In this document: positions 1 to 8,097 of the stretch, piece after piece | How the letters are laid out: each line of letters starts with the position of its first letter | Numbering within the stretch: the first letter of the stretch is position 1 | Assembly (NCBI RefSeq): GCF_003841465.1 | Contig: NZ_REFZ01000019.1 | Span: 1 to 62,028 of the forward strand | Length of the DNA: 62,028 bases | Direction of reading: 5' to 3' | Source of the DNA: Natrarchaeobius oligotrophus | Lineage (GTDB): Archaea > Halobacteriota > Halobacteria > Halobacteriales > Natrialbaceae | The notes under the pieces: generated by a model | Told to the model about the DNA's origin: nothing | Databases searched by the model: none | What the model saw: only the letters and a program-made list of their open reading frames with translations | Made by a program: the position numbers and the translations under genes

Positions 1-2
1 CC

Positions 3-136
3 CCGGTCCAGACGACCGACGACATCTTCGACGATCCTCACGTTCACACACGAGGAATGCTGGTTGCCGTCGACCAGCCCGGTGCCGACGCCGACGTCGA
101 AATCGCGGGCAATCCGATCAAGATGACGGCGAACGC
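3..136 (+). pseudogene. CaiB/BaiF family CoA-transferase, C-terminal fragment
   Basis: The frame starting at base 3 reads about 44 residues including [16 protein letters not shown] and then GNPIKMT. This is the pattern near the C-terminus of family III CoA-transferases, where an 'DDPH...RGM' helix is followed by a 'G.PIK' strand. These enzymes move CoA between carboxylic acids. The gene enters from outside the window and never reaches its own end: after about base 126-136 the family resemblance stops and a different frame becomes UvrC. The residual frame runs on as low-complexity sequence to a stop at 323. The fragment therefore looks truncated at its 3' end by a rearrangement or by an assembly misjoin. 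Confidence 0.7.
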
Positions 137-1006
137 GGCGGCGTCCCCGCGGTGCTCGCGGCCTTCCTCGTGCAGTACTACGCCGAGCGCGAGCTCCCCG
201 ACGCCCTCCTGTTGCCCGAACGCCACGGCGACGACGAGGTGGCCGCCTGGCTCGAGGCCGAAGGCGTCGCGGTTCGGGTCCCCGGCGCGGGCCGGGAGGC
301 GAAACTCGTCGAACTCGCGCTGAAGAACGCTCGGCGGAACGTCGGCGGCCGCGACGAGTGCGGGATGCTCGCCGACGCCCTCGAGATCGACGCCGCCAGC
401 CGGATCGAGGGCTTCGACGTGAGCCACGCCCAGGGGAAGGCCGCGGTCGGCAGCAACGTGACGTTCGTCGACGGCAGCGCCGAAACGGCCGACTACCGCC
501 GGAAGAAGCTCCTCGAGCAGAACGACGACTACGACAACATGCGCGAACTCCTCGCGTGGCGCGCGCGCCGGGCCGTCGAGGGTCGCGACGACCGCCCCGA
601 TCCCGACCTGCTGGTGATCGACGGCGGCGAGGGCCAGCTCGAGGCCGCCCGGACGGCGCTTTCCGACGTCGGCTGGGACGTGCCCGCGATCGCGCTCGCG
701 AAGGCCGAAGAGCGGGTGATCACGCCCGACCGCGAGTTCGCCTGGCCGTCGGACGCCCCCCACCTGCACCTCCTCCAGCGCGTGCGCGACGAGGCCCACC
801 GCTTTGCGGTGCAGTACCACCGGACGGTCCGCGACGAGGTGAAGACGGTCCTCGACGACGTCCCCGGCGTCGGCCCCGAGACGCGAAAGCGGCTGCTCGG
901 GCGCTTCGGCAGCGTCGAGAACGTCCGCGAGGCGTCGATCGAGGACCTCACGAGCGTCCCCGGCGTCGGGACGAAGACCGCCGAGACGATCCACTCGAGG
1001 TTGTGA
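137..1006 (+). CDS. uvrC: UvrC, excinuclease ABC subunit C, C-terminal part (5'-truncated)
   Basis: UvrC makes the dual incisions in nucleotide excision repair together with UvrA and UvrB. About 290 residues are visible, roughly half of a normal UvrC. Present are the RNase H-like 5'-incision domain ([19 protein letters not shown], then [11 protein letters not shown] and IALAKAEE) and a C-terminal helix-hairpin-helix pair ([13 protein letters not shown] and [12 protein letters not shown]). The GIY-YIG nuclease domain and the UvrB-binding region are missing. The frame opens abruptly from the CoA-transferase fragment with [15 protein letters not shown], so no native start is present. A GTG at 152 could initiate translation, but it lies inside a conserved strand and I do not believe it is the true start. 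Without the GIY-YIG domain the product could not make the 3' incision. Confidence 0.85.
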   Translation, partial: GGVPAVLAAFLVQYYAERELPDALLLPERHGDDEVAAWLEAEGVAVRVPGAGREAKLVELALKNARRNVGGRDECGMLADALEIDAASRIEGFDVSHAQGKAAVGSNVTFVDGSAETADYRRKKLLEQNDDYDNMRELLAWRARRAVEGRDDRPDPDLLVIDGGEGQLEAARTALSDVGWDVPAIALAKAEERVITPDREFAWPSDAPHLHLLQRVRDEAHRFAVQYHRTVRDEVKTVLDDVPGVGPETRKRLLGRFGSVENVREASIEDLTSVPGVGTKTAETIHSRL

Positions 1007-1358
1007 GAGGGACCGGTACAACGCATTAACGCTCCCCACGACGCACTTCTCGAGACTATAGAACGGTCGTGCATTCGAGTGAGAAGATCCCGACTGGTGG
1101 CTCGAGCCGTCCTGACGGACCGATCCCCGTAAGCGAACCGCCGTGCGACACGACGGTGCGAGGCTGCGACGATCCGCCCGTGCTCGCACGTCCGTTCTCC
1201 CCGGCGCGCGCTGGCTCGCGGCGAGCGATCGCGAGGCGCGAGGCGACATCGCGCGAGGGTGAGCGACCGCAGGGAGCGACCGGCTGGGGAGGACGAGGCT
1301 GCTCCCCGTGTTTCGTGCGAGCAGAACGCTCGAGCGGACGATACCTCGACTCCTCCAG

Positions 1359-1383
1359 CCATTACTTTGACTTTCGAAGTATT
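1359..1383. promoter_or_regulatory. Dyad motif, copy 1 (candidate operator)
   Basis: This is a 25-base element with core TACTTTGACTTTCGAAGTA, an imperfect palindrome whose outer arms TACTT/AAGTA pair exactly. A second copy 114 bases downstream differs at only three of 25 positions. It is AT-rich compared with its surroundings. It could be a binding site for a dimeric regulator; no adjacent regulated gene is evident. Confidence 0.4.
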
Positions 1384-1472
1384 TGTGGATCCGTCTCTGC
1401 CGGCTCCGTTGTACCCCGATCCGTAGCCTTCGTAAGACGAAGGACGCGTGAGCCACAACTGAGCCTCTCGAG

Positions 1473-1497
1473 CCAATACTTTGATTTTCGAAGTAAT
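1473..1497. promoter_or_regulatory. Dyad motif, copy 2 (candidate operator)
   Basis: This is the second copy of the 25-base element, with core TACTTTGATTTTCGAAGTA. The three differences from copy 1 spare the palindromic arms, which fits selection on a protein-binding site. Confidence 0.4.
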
Positions 1498-1670
1498 AGA
1501 TGGTGGCGCTTCTACTACCGATTTCACCCGATATTTCTCTACTCGAGTATCCTCGAGTCCCCGGAAAATCCGTCGGCCGTGATCGCGAACTCGAGTCTTC
1601 GGTCCGACATCGCCAACAATTATTCACTCATTCATCGGAAATTATAATAGCCATTACGTGGAATTCTACG

Positions 1671-1775
1671 ATGGAAGTCAGTTCCAACGAGCCGCGAGGG
1701 CGTGCGCTGAAACGCCCCGGGTGCGGGAACACCCGAAGCTGGCTTCCAAGCTCATCCGGCTTCGAAAGCCATGTT
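1671..1775 (+). ncRNA. Candidate structured RNA or 42-codon leaderless ORF
   Basis: A TATA element at 1643-1649 predicts a transcript starting at or next to 1671. Downstream are consecutive short perfect stems: GGAA/TTCC (1673-1685), GCGT/ACGC, CGGGTG/CACCCG with a 6-base loop, AGCT/AGCT, and GGCTT/AAGCC with a 3-base loop (1758-1770). An ATG exactly at 1671 opens a 42-codon frame ending at 1799, also compatible with a leaderless microprotein, but its translation resembles nothing I know. A second TATA element (ATATAAA, 1794-1800) follows directly. I favour a small structured RNA; neither reading is proven. Confidence 0.35.
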
Positions 1776-2054
1776 TGCATTCCTGCTCGCGAGATATAAA
1801 CGTCTCGCACGACGAGCGTACCGTTCACGAACCAGAAGCGACCGCCAGCGAACCGAAACGCCGCCTCGAGCTGCGACGCCTCGAGCGTCCACGGGGACGC
1901 CTCGAGTCACCACGACGCGGTTTCGAACGGCCTCGAAGCGGTCCCGGTCCCCCACAACGCCGTCTCGAGCGCCCGCCCTCGCGTGGCGTCGCGTCCCGCT
2001 CGAGCCGCCGCGTTCGTTCCGCTCGACGAATCCGCCTCGAGCCGTGAGGTCTCG

Positions 2055-2255
2055 ATGACGGGCTGTTTCTGGGCGGACGACCCCTTCGAATCCGTCGATC
2101 CTGGCGGGGCCGACGAGGACGGCCCGACGCGCTGTCCCCGCTGTGGGACCCCCATCGCCATCGTCTCGAGTACCGGCCCGACCACCCACGTCGCCACCCC
2201 CTGTGGCTGTCGGGTCCCCGGCGACGTCCTCGAGCACGACGGCGACGAACCGTAG
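2055..2255 (+). CDS. Small zinc-ribbon protein
   Basis: This is a 66-residue protein starting MTGCFWADDPF, with the metal-binding pair CPRCGTP and, further on, CGCR. One four-cysteine zinc ribbon would fill most of the chain. Haloarchaea encode many such small zinc-finger proteins, usually of unknown function; binding to nucleic acid or a protein partner is plausible. In-frame codons extend upstream of 2055, but the ATG here precedes the first conserved-looking residues. The TATA element at 1794-1800 would leave a leader of over 200 bases, unusual for this organism, so the promoter is uncertain. Confidence 0.6.
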   Translation: MTGCFWADDPFESVDPGGADEDGPTRCPRCGTPIAIVSSTGPTTHVATPCGCRVPGDVLEHDGDEP

Positions 2256-2359
2256 CGGACCGCTGCCGATTTTTCGACGGCCGGCGCTGGAGGGTCGACT
2301 ACCAGCCCGCTCGAGCGGCCGACTCCCCACCTCGCTCGAGCGGCAGACTCCCCATCCGT

Positions 2360-2968
2360 TCACTCGAGGTCGACTCGGCCGCTGGTCGCGCTGTTGAGCC
2401 GATCCCGAAGCGACGCGCTCTCCGCGAGCGGGACGCGAACGGAAAAGGAGACGTCGGCCCCGTACTCGGCTTCGAACTCGTAGCCCTCGCTCTCGAGGAC
2501 GGACCGAACCGTCCCCGAGTCGTCGTACTCGACGGTGACCGAGACGGTCTCGTGTGGGCGGCGCTCGACGATACCCGCCGCCTCGATCGCCTCCTTCGTC
2601 GCCCGCGAGTACGCCCGGACGAGGCCGCCGACGCCTAGGTTGGTGCCGCCGTAGTAGCGGGTGACGACGACCGCGCAGTTTTCGAGCTCCCGCTGGACGA
2701 GCACGTTCAGCGCCGGCTTTCCGGCCGATCCCGACGGCTCGCCGTCGTCGCTCGAGTACTCCCGCAGGAACTCGCCGTCGTCGCCGGCGCGCACCCGGTA
2801 GGCGGGGACGTTGTGGGTGGCGTCGTCGTACTCCTCGCGGACGGCGTCGACGAACGCCTCGGCGTCGTCGACCGAGTCGACCGGCCGGACGCGGCCGAGG
2901 AACTCCGAGCCCCGGACGACGAACTCGGCCGTCGCCGGCTCCGCGACGGTGCGGAAGGTTCGGCTCAC
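2360..2968 (-). CDS. YigZ/IMPACT family protein
   Basis: This 202-residue protein has normal length for the YigZ (UPF0029/IMPACT N-terminal) family. The hallmark is VVVTRYYGGTNLGVGGLVRAYSRA near residues 98-121, preceded by the S-DDGEPSGSAGKP loop. A C-terminal ferredoxin-like domain (DUF1949 type, from about residue 135) follows. Eukaryotic IMPACT regulates the translation-linked kinase GCN2; bacterial and archaeal members are usually called translation-related factors without a defined reaction. The start MSRTFRTVAEP gives a typical N-terminus. It is transcribed alone on the minus strand. Confidence 0.85.
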   Translation of the reverse strand: MSRTFRTVAEPATAEFVVRGSEFLGRVRPVDSVDDAEAFVDAVREEYDDATHNVPAYRVRAGDDGEFLREYSSDDGEPSGSAGKPALNVLVQRELENCAVVVTRYYGGTNLGVGGLVRAYSRATKEAIEAAGIVERRPHETVSVTVEYDDSGTVRSVLESEGYEFEAEYGADVSFSVRVPLAESASLRDRLNSATSGRVDLE

Positions 2969-3100
2969 GGCGACCGACCACCCGGAGCTTCGCCGCCGCT
3001 CGAGCGCTCCCGCGGGAGGTCGCCGCCGGGTCCCGCGCCGACGCCGCGTTCGACCATATCCGGGCTACTCCGTCCGGCGAAAAGAGCGCATCGGTCGCCT

Positions 3101-3212
3101 CGTCCGTCCACTACGGTCGCTCCGTCCACCCGTCTGCGGTCGCCCCGTCCGATCCGCTGCGGTCGCTCCGTCCAGCCCGACCGCGGTTTGCCCGCCCATC
3201 CACCGCGGTCGC
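3101..3212. repeat. Imperfect tandem repeat, about 22-base unit, five copies
   Basis: The units share a pattern of CCGTCCA or CCGTCCG followed by CGGTCGC, for example TCCGTCCACTACGGTCGC. Length and middle sequence vary between copies, unlike a CRISPR array. The repeat sits between two divergent genes, directly upstream of the promoter of the gene at 3256. Confidence 0.55.
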
Positions 3213-3255
3213 CGCATCCGCTACGCTATTTACCCCGGGTGTGCTACTGTGGGGC

Positions 3256-3651
3256 ATGAAATCCGAGTCACTCGAGCGGGCGTTCGAGGAGGAACTCCGC
3301 AGCGCCTGTCGAACGACCGTCGGCGACGAACTCCGCAGCATCACCTACTTCACCGAGGACCTGGTCGAACAGCTGTACCTCCGGTCGGGCCTCGAGCAGA
3401 CGGCCGACCTCGTCGGCTTCGCGGATCACGAACGGCTGGGCTTTCGCTCGCAGTCGGCCTACCGGAACACGCAACTCGGGGAGTACGGGGCGACGATCCG
3501 GATGTTCGAAAACGGCTACCTGACGCGCGTGATCCGGGGCGACCACGGCGTCTGGGTCACGACGGACGACCTCTCGATGGAGCGATTCGAGGAGCTGTCG
3601 AGCACGCTCGCGACGATCCTCGACGACAACGACGTTCCGCGGGTCGAGTGA
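3256..3651 (+). CDS. Conserved haloarchaeal protein of unknown function
   Basis: This is a 131-residue acidic, soluble protein beginning MKSESLERAFEEELR. I see no signal peptide, membrane segment or catalytic motif. Predicted helices at both ends flank a beta-rich centre (YGATIRMFENGYLTRVIRGD), a common small haloarchaeal fold. The TATA-like CTATTTACC around 3226-3234 lies 26 bases before the ATG and supports a leaderless transcript with this start. I recall similar small proteins annotated only by DUF numbers in other haloarchaea but cannot assign a role. Confidence 0.6.
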   Translation: MKSESLERAFEEELRSACRTTVGDELRSITYFTEDLVEQLYLRSGLEQTADLVGFADHERLGFRSQSAYRNTQLGEYGATIRMFENGYLTRVIRGDHGVWVTTDDLSMERFEELSSTLATILDDNDVPRVE

Positions 3652-3660
3652 GAGGACCGC

Positions 3661-4164
3661 TCACTGAATCTCGATCTTGCGGACGAACTCGAGGTTGCGA
3701 ATCTGGGTGATCGCCTCGCCGGGCAGCTTCTGGTCGGTGATGAGGTAGAGCCGGGGCTCGTCGGTGAACTCCGGGTCTTCGCTGATCGTCTGGCGAATCG
3801 AGACGTCGTTGTCGGCCAGCGTGCCGGTGACGCCGGCGACGATCCCCTTTTGCTCGGCGTCGTCGACCGCGATCGAGAGCACGGTCAGATCCAGCACGGG
3901 CGCGAGGTCCATCAGACTCGGCACCTGCGAGATGTTCTGGAAAATTCGCCGGAGTTCGGGATCCTCGAGGATGACGTCCGTCGTCGAGTCGACGACGCGG
4001 CGGTCGACGCCGATCTCGCGGGCGATCCCCGTGTTCGGAATCTCGATGCCGCCCGATACGACCCTGCCGTCGTCGTTGACGGAGAAGCCGCGCTCGAGCA
4101 ACAGTCGAATCACCGCCTGCTGGCTCGGCGATCCCTCGAACTTCTCCATGATCTCGTCGAACAT
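3661..4164 (-). CDS. ACT-domain regulator of amino-acid metabolism
   Basis: This is a 167-residue protein. The N-terminal part (residues 1-75) looks like a winged helix: MFDEIMEKFEGSPSQQAVIRLLLERGFSV, with a recognition-like segment IAREIGVDRRVVDST. The C-terminal half is an ACT-like domain (LTVLSIAVDDAEQKGIVAGVTGTLADNDVSIRQ). ACT domains usually bind an amino acid and control transcription or enzyme activity. This arrangement matches an archaeal family described as regulators of amino acid metabolism with an ACT domain. A TATA element (AGTTATACT in the gene's direction, near 4191) lies 27 bases before the ATG, indicating a leaderless message. Confidence 0.75.
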   Translation of the reverse strand: MFDEIMEKFEGSPSQQAVIRLLLERGFSVNDDGRVVSGGIEIPNTGIAREIGVDRRVVDSTTDVILEDPELRRIFQNISQVPSLMDLAPVLDLTVLSIAVDDAEQKGIVAGVTGTLADNDVSIRQTISEDPEFTDEPRLYLITDQKLPGEAITQIRNLEFVRKIEIQ

Positions 4165-4304
4165 TCGTTCGGATCTACGCGCGCTCGAGTATAACTGCGG
4201 TGATCGCCGCTCTCCGTCGTGGCGATCGCCGCCGACACCTCTCGTCGCTCGAGCGCTCGTCCGTCTGACTGACGTTTTTAGGCACCGGCGTACTACCGCC
4301 GAGC

Positions 4305-5090
4305 ATGCGCGAACTTCGAAGCTGTGACTTCTGTGACGCCGAGGCCGTCGGTGCCTTCGAGGCCGTTCCGGCGGAACTCGACCCCGCCGACGGCGAGCGA
4401 CGACGCGTCGTCCTCTGTTTGGACTGTCGGAACCGACTCGAGACGCTGCTCGAACCGCTGCTCGCCCGGTTGGGCGTCGACGCCGACGGCGAGTCGTCCG
4501 GAACCGTGGTCGCGTCGGCGGGCGACTCGACGGAACGGCCCGAGCGGACGGGCAGTTCGAACGCGACCGTGTCGTCACCCGACGCCGATCGCTCGGCCGG
4601 AGCGTCCTCGAGCGGGGGGATCACGTTCGACGACGATTCCGCGGCCGACGCGACGACGGAGTCGTCGGAAGGCGGCGATCCGACGACTGAGACGACCGAA
4701 ACCGACTCGTCGCCGACCGCCGCGGATCGATCGACGGCGGCGACCGACGAGTTCGCGGCCGGCCGCTCGTCGGACGCGACGGAGACGATCGAGAGCGTCC
4801 GTCCGGATGCGACGGACGAAACAGACGACGAGCGCGACGAAAACGGGGCCGCCGACGCTCGAGCGTCGGCGTCGACCGCGGCCGCGTCGACCCCCGATCG
4901 TCCGCCGCGGGCGTACGCGAAAGGCGTCCGATTGCTTCGAAACCGAGACTTCCCGATGGAACGTGACGCCGTCGAACAGCTGATCGCGGGCGCGTACGAC
5001 CTCGAGGCCGAGGACGCCGGCGCGATCGTCGACCACGCGATCGAGAACGGCGAGTTCGCCGACCGAAACGGAACGCTCCACCGGCCCTGA
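4305..5090 (+). CDS. Zinc-ribbon protein with disordered acidic linker
   Basis: This 261-residue protein has three parts. Residues 1-55 hold a four-cysteine zinc ribbon (C7, C10, C38, C41: CDFCD...CLDCR). Residues 60-195 are a Ser/Thr/Asp/Glu-rich low-complexity linker, probably disordered. Residues 200-261 form a compact helical domain (RLLRNRDFPMERDAVEQLI, then EDAGAIVDHAIENGEF) resembling a small winged or helical binding module. The TATA element GTTTTTAGG near 4274 is spaced for a leaderless start. It may be a nucleic-acid-binding adaptor; I do not recognise a named family. Confidence 0.6.
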   Translation: MRELRSCDFCDAEAVGAFEAVPAELDPADGERRRVVLCLDCRNRLETLLEPLLARLGVDADGESSGTVVASAGDSTERPERTGSSNATVSSPDADRSAGASSSGGITFDDDSAADATTESSEGGDPTTETTETDSSPTAADRSTAATDEFAAGRSSDATETIESVRPDATDETDDERDENGAADARASASTAAASTPDRPPRAYAKGVRLLRNRDFPMERDAVEQLIAGAYDLEAEDAGAIVDHAIENGEFADRNGTLHRP

Positions 5091-5162
5091 CGTCCGTCCA
5101 CGGCGGTCGCTGCCCGCGCTCGTCTCCGGAAAACCCGCGATCCCTCCGGCGGAGCGACGTCC

Positions 5163-5750
5163 CTACAGCGTCCCCTTCGTGCTCGGCGTTCCCGTCCGGC
5201 GCTCGTCGATCCTGGTCGCGTCGTCGAGCGCCCGCGCGAGCGCCTTGAACAGCGCCTCGACCTCGTGGTGGGCGTTCTCGCCGTCGACCTCGACGTGCAG
5301 CGTCAGTCCGGCGTTCATCGCCAGCGACTCGCCGAAGTGTCTGGCCATGTCGCTCGTGAACTCGCCGATCTGCTCCTGGGAGAACGTCCCCTCGAAGTAC
5401 CACCGCGGACGGCCGCTGACGTCGACGACGGCCCCGGCGACGGCTTCGTCCAGGGGGACGCGCCGGTCCGCGTACCGGACGATTCCCGATCGGTCGCCGA
5501 GCGCCTCGTCGATGGCCGCTCCGAGGACGATGGCGACGTCCTCGACCGTGTGGTGGTCGTCGATCTCGAGGTCGCCGTCGCAGTCGACCTCGAGGTCGAA
5601 CAGGCCGTGTTTGGCGAACGACGTCAGCATGTGATCGAAGAAGCCGATCCCGGTGTCGACTGCGGCCGTCCCGTCGCCGTCGATCGTCACGGCACACTCG
5701 ATCGACGTCTCGCCCGTCTCGCGCGTCACGGTCGCCGTTCGCTCGCTCAT
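5163..5750 (-). CDS. hisB: Imidazoleglycerol-phosphate dehydratase HisB
   Basis: This enzyme catalyses the sixth step of histidine synthesis, dehydrating imidazoleglycerol phosphate to imidazoleacetol phosphate. Its 195 residues match the monofunctional archaeal form. The manganese-binding histidine motifs are all visible: [21 protein letters not shown], the [15 protein letters not shown] strand and [12 protein letters not shown]. The start [15 protein letters not shown] is chosen because family members begin this way; an in-frame GTG nine codons upstream is possible. The other his gene in the window, hisA, lies 2.3 kb away, so the pathway genes are dispersed, as usual in haloarchaea. Confidence 0.95.
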   Translation of the reverse strand: MSERTATVTRETGETSIECAVTIDGDGTAAVDTGIGFFDHMLTSFAKHGLFDLEVDCDGDLEIDDHHTVEDVAIVLGAAIDEALGDRSGIVRYADRRVPLDEAVAGAVVDVSGRPRWYFEGTFSQEQIGEFTSDMARHFGESLAMNAGLTLHVEVDGENAHHEVEALFKALARALDDATRIDERRTGTPSTKGTL

Positions 5751-6091
5751 GCTCGAGCGAAGGCCCTCCCGGTACAAGGTGATTGCGCTCGGCGGTCGCT
5801 CCCGATTCGACGCCGGCCGGGACGGCCGATTCCGACGCGTGCCGACTCCGCTCGCCGCCGATTGTTCACCGAACCGATACGAATCGACGCGCGCGTTTTG
5901 CAGATTCGGAAACGAATCCGATCGAAAGTCCCAGAAGGTTTTATAAAACGTTTACTCGAATCTAGAACGGTCTCGAAACGTCGGTTACTGCACCCTACCG
6001 GGGTAAAACGGGTCGAAACGGAACCAATATTCGTCCGATTATATGATGGATGCGACGAATGTCGTTCGTACTGAAGAGGTGATTCGATTCG
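5751..6091. other. Intergenic stretch with promoter elements, no gene seen
   Basis: No coding frame of note is present. It contains the perfect palindrome GTTTTATAAAAC at 5938-5949, a strong TATA element readable in both directions. A second TATA (ATTATATG, 6038-6045) belongs to the gene at 6092. Confidence 0.55.
5938..5949. promoter_or_regulatory. Palindromic TATA element
   Basis: GTTTTATAAAAC is identical on both strands. On the plus strand it would start transcription near 5971, about 120 bases before the gene at 6092. On the minus strand it would start near 5917, giving hisB a leader of about 165 bases. Its use is not shown by sequence alone. Confidence 0.4.
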
Positions 6092-6358
6092 ATGTCCAAC
6101 CACTCCCCGCTCCCGAACGAATCCATCGGTCCCTCGAGCCCTGATGCGGACCGTGAATCCGAGGGACGCCGTCCCGGTCGCTCGCTGAAAGGCCCCGCCC
6201 AGTTCCTCTCGTTCTGGGTCGCCATCGCGCTGCCGTTCGTCCATCTCCCCCTGCTGGCGCAGGGTCTCGGCGATCCGTCCGTGACGCTCACGTTCGTCAC
6301 CCTCCTCGGGATCAACGCGGTCGCGCTCTACGCCGGCCACGGCTACAATCGGGAGTGA
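6092..6358 (+). CDS. Small two-helix membrane protein
   Basis: This 88-residue protein has a polar, proline-rich N-terminus (residues 1-38) followed by two hydrophobic helices (about 39-58, FLSFWVAIALPFVHLPLLAQ, and 64-82, VTLTFVTLLGINAVALYAG). A strong Shine-Dalgarno match GAGGTGAT at 6076-6083 sits 8 bases before the ATG, one of the few genes here with a leader and a clear ribosome-binding site. The TATA at 6038-6045 predicts a leader of about 23 bases. Short membrane proteins like this are widespread in haloarchaea without assigned function. Confidence 0.65.
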   Translation: MSNHSPLPNESIGPSSPDADRESEGRRPGRSLKGPAQFLSFWVAIALPFVHLPLLAQGLGDPSVTLTFVTLLGINAVALYAGHGYNRE

Positions 6359-6548
6359 CCGCTCCACGGCGCGCAACCAGCGACCGCCCCCGGCCGGGTG
6401 CACTCGAGAACTCGCCTTCCTTCGAACGCCACCGATTTCGCCCTCGATGCCCCTCGACTCCGTCGCCTCGATGCCGATCCGGCACTTCTCGGCGACCGAT
6501 CGTCTCCGAATCGGTTATTTCGCTCCCGCACTCAGGATGAACTGATCG

Positions 6549-8078
6549 ATGAGGATTCGCGTCGACTGGCGCTCGAGTTGCAGTCTCACCGGAACGGTGC
6601 TGAAGTGGCTCGCCGTAGCGCTCGCCGTTCCGCTCGGACTCTCGCTGCTCGACGGCGACGATCCGGTCCCGTTTCTCGCCGCCATCGCCGTCACGATCGC
6701 GGTCGGGATCGGCCTCGAGCGACTCAGCACCGACCGCGAGCTCGGCCAGCGCGAGTCGTTTCTGATGGTCGCGCTCACCTGGCTCGGCGTCGCCGCCGTC
6801 GGCGCGGTTCCGTTTTTCGTCGCGGGCCTTGGTGCGGGCGGGAATTCGGCGTTCTCCGGGCTCGTCGACGGTCCCGTCAACGCGATGTTCGAGAGCACGA
6901 GCGGGCTGACGACGACCGGCGCGACGATCATGAACGGCTGGGACTTCGAGAACCAGTCGCGAGCCATCCTGCTCTGGCGACAGCTCATCCAGTGGCTCGG
7001 CGGGCTGGGAATCCTGGTCGTCGCGATCGGGCTCCTCTCGCACCTGATGGTCGGGGGTGCCCAGCTCATGGAGACCGAATCCCAGACGAGAAACGTCCGG
7101 AAGCTCCGACCGCACATCTCCGAGACGGCCCGGCTCATCTGGGGGCTCTACGTCGGCATCACGCTCCTTGCGATCGCCGTCTTTTACGGCCTTCACCTGG
7201 TCGGACTCGCGCCCAACATGTCGCTGTTCAACGCCGTCTCGCACGCGTTCACGGCCGTCGCGACGGCCGGCTTCTCGCCCGAACCGCAGAGCGTCGGCGC
7301 GTTCGAACCCATCGTCCAGTGGTCGATCATGCCCTTCATGATCGTCGGCTCGACGAACTTCGTCCTCCTCTATTACGTCACGCAGGGCGAGTTCGATCGC
7401 CCGCTGGGCTCCGAGGAGTTTCGGTTTTACCTGGGCACGCTCGCGTTCTTCGGCGCGATCGTCGTCGCTATCCTCGCGTTCGACCCCGAGATCGACAAGG
7501 GCCTCGAGCCGACGATCCGCCACGGCCTGTTCAACGTGGTCTCGCTGGTGACGACGACCGGCTACGCCTCGACGGACTTCGACCTCTGGACGCCCGGCGC
7601 GAAACACGTGCTCTTTCTCTGTATGTTCCTCGGCGGGATGGCCGGCAGCACGACCTGTTCGATCAAGTCGCTGCGGTGGTTGATCGTCCTCAAAGCGTTC
7701 CGCAGAAACCTCTTCACCTCGGTCCACCCCGAGGCGGTCCGCCCGATCCGCCTCGGCGACGGCGTCGTCGCCGAGGAGACGATCAACGACGTCTTCGGCT
7801 ACGTCATGCTGGCGCTCGTCATCTTCTTTTTGCTCACCGTCTTCCTCGTCGTCGACGCCGCTCGAGCCGGCGAGTTCGTCGGCGAGTTCGAGGCCCTCGG
7901 TGCGGCCGCGTCGATCTTCCTCAACATCGGCCCCGCGTTCGGCATGGCCGGGCCGATGGACAACTACGCCGGCTTTACCACCGCCTCGCGGACCGTGATG
8001 ATCGTGATGATGTGGATCGGCCGCATCGAGATCGTTCCTGTGCTCGTGCTGTTGACGCCCGCGTTCTGGCGTTCGTAA
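6549..8078 (+). CDS. trkH: TrkH family potassium uptake protein
   Basis: This 509-residue integral membrane protein is the pore subunit of a Trk/Ktr potassium transporter. Four repeated selectivity loops are visible: TSGLTTTGATI, HAFTAVATAGFSP, SLVTTTGYAS and the divergent NIGPAFGMAGP, each between membrane helices, plus the WLGGLGILV segment typical of TrkH. Potassium is the main osmolyte of haloarchaea. No separate TrkA gene is adjacent; the cytoplasmic partner must be elsewhere. It converges on hisA with only 19 bases between the stop codons. Confidence 0.93.
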   Translation: MRIRVDWRSSCSLTGTVLKWLAVALAVPLGLSLLDGDDPVPFLAAIAVTIAVGIGLERLSTDRELGQRESFLMVALTWLGVAAVGAVPFFVAGLGAGGNSAFSGLVDGPVNAMFESTSGLTTTGATIMNGWDFENQSRAILLWRQLIQWLGGLGILVVAIGLLSHLMVGGAQLMETESQTRNVRKLRPHISETARLIWGLYVGITLLAIAVFYGLHLVGLAPNMSLFNAVSHAFTAVATAGFSPEPQSVGAFEPIVQWSIMPFMIVGSTNFVLLYYVTQGEFDRPLGSEEFRFYLGTLAFFGAIVVAILAFDPEIDKGLEPTIRHGLFNVVSLVTTTGYASTDFDLWTPGAKHVLFLCMFLGGMAGSTTCSIKSLRWLIVLKAFRRNLFTSVHPEAVRPIRLGDGVVAEETINDVFGYVMLALVIFFLLTVFLVVDAARAGEFVGEFEALGAAASIFLNIGPAFGMAGPMDNYAGFTTASRTVMIVMMWIGRIEIVPVLVLLTPAFWRS

Positions 8079-8097
8079 CTCGTTACAGCAGTCCGTC

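Larger units (their letters stand above)
1007..1670. other. Intergenic stretch without a confident protein gene
   Basis: No frame here has a recognisable protein family. Long open frames on both strands are explained by GC-rich composition. The stretch holds a duplicated 25-base dyad motif (1359-1383 and 1473-1497) and, at its end, a TATA-like element at about 1643-1649 (TTATAAT) that points to transcription starting near 1671. Confidence 0.5.

Noticed and set aside
44-1627. Very long minus-strand open frame opposite uvrC
   Set aside because: It is Arg/Ser/Val-rich low-complexity translation caused by the GC-rich complement of a real gene, has no family resemblance, and conflicts with clear UvrC motifs.
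3101-3212. Possible CRISPR array
   Set aside because: Units are of unequal length, degenerate and without unique spacers, and no cas genes are present.
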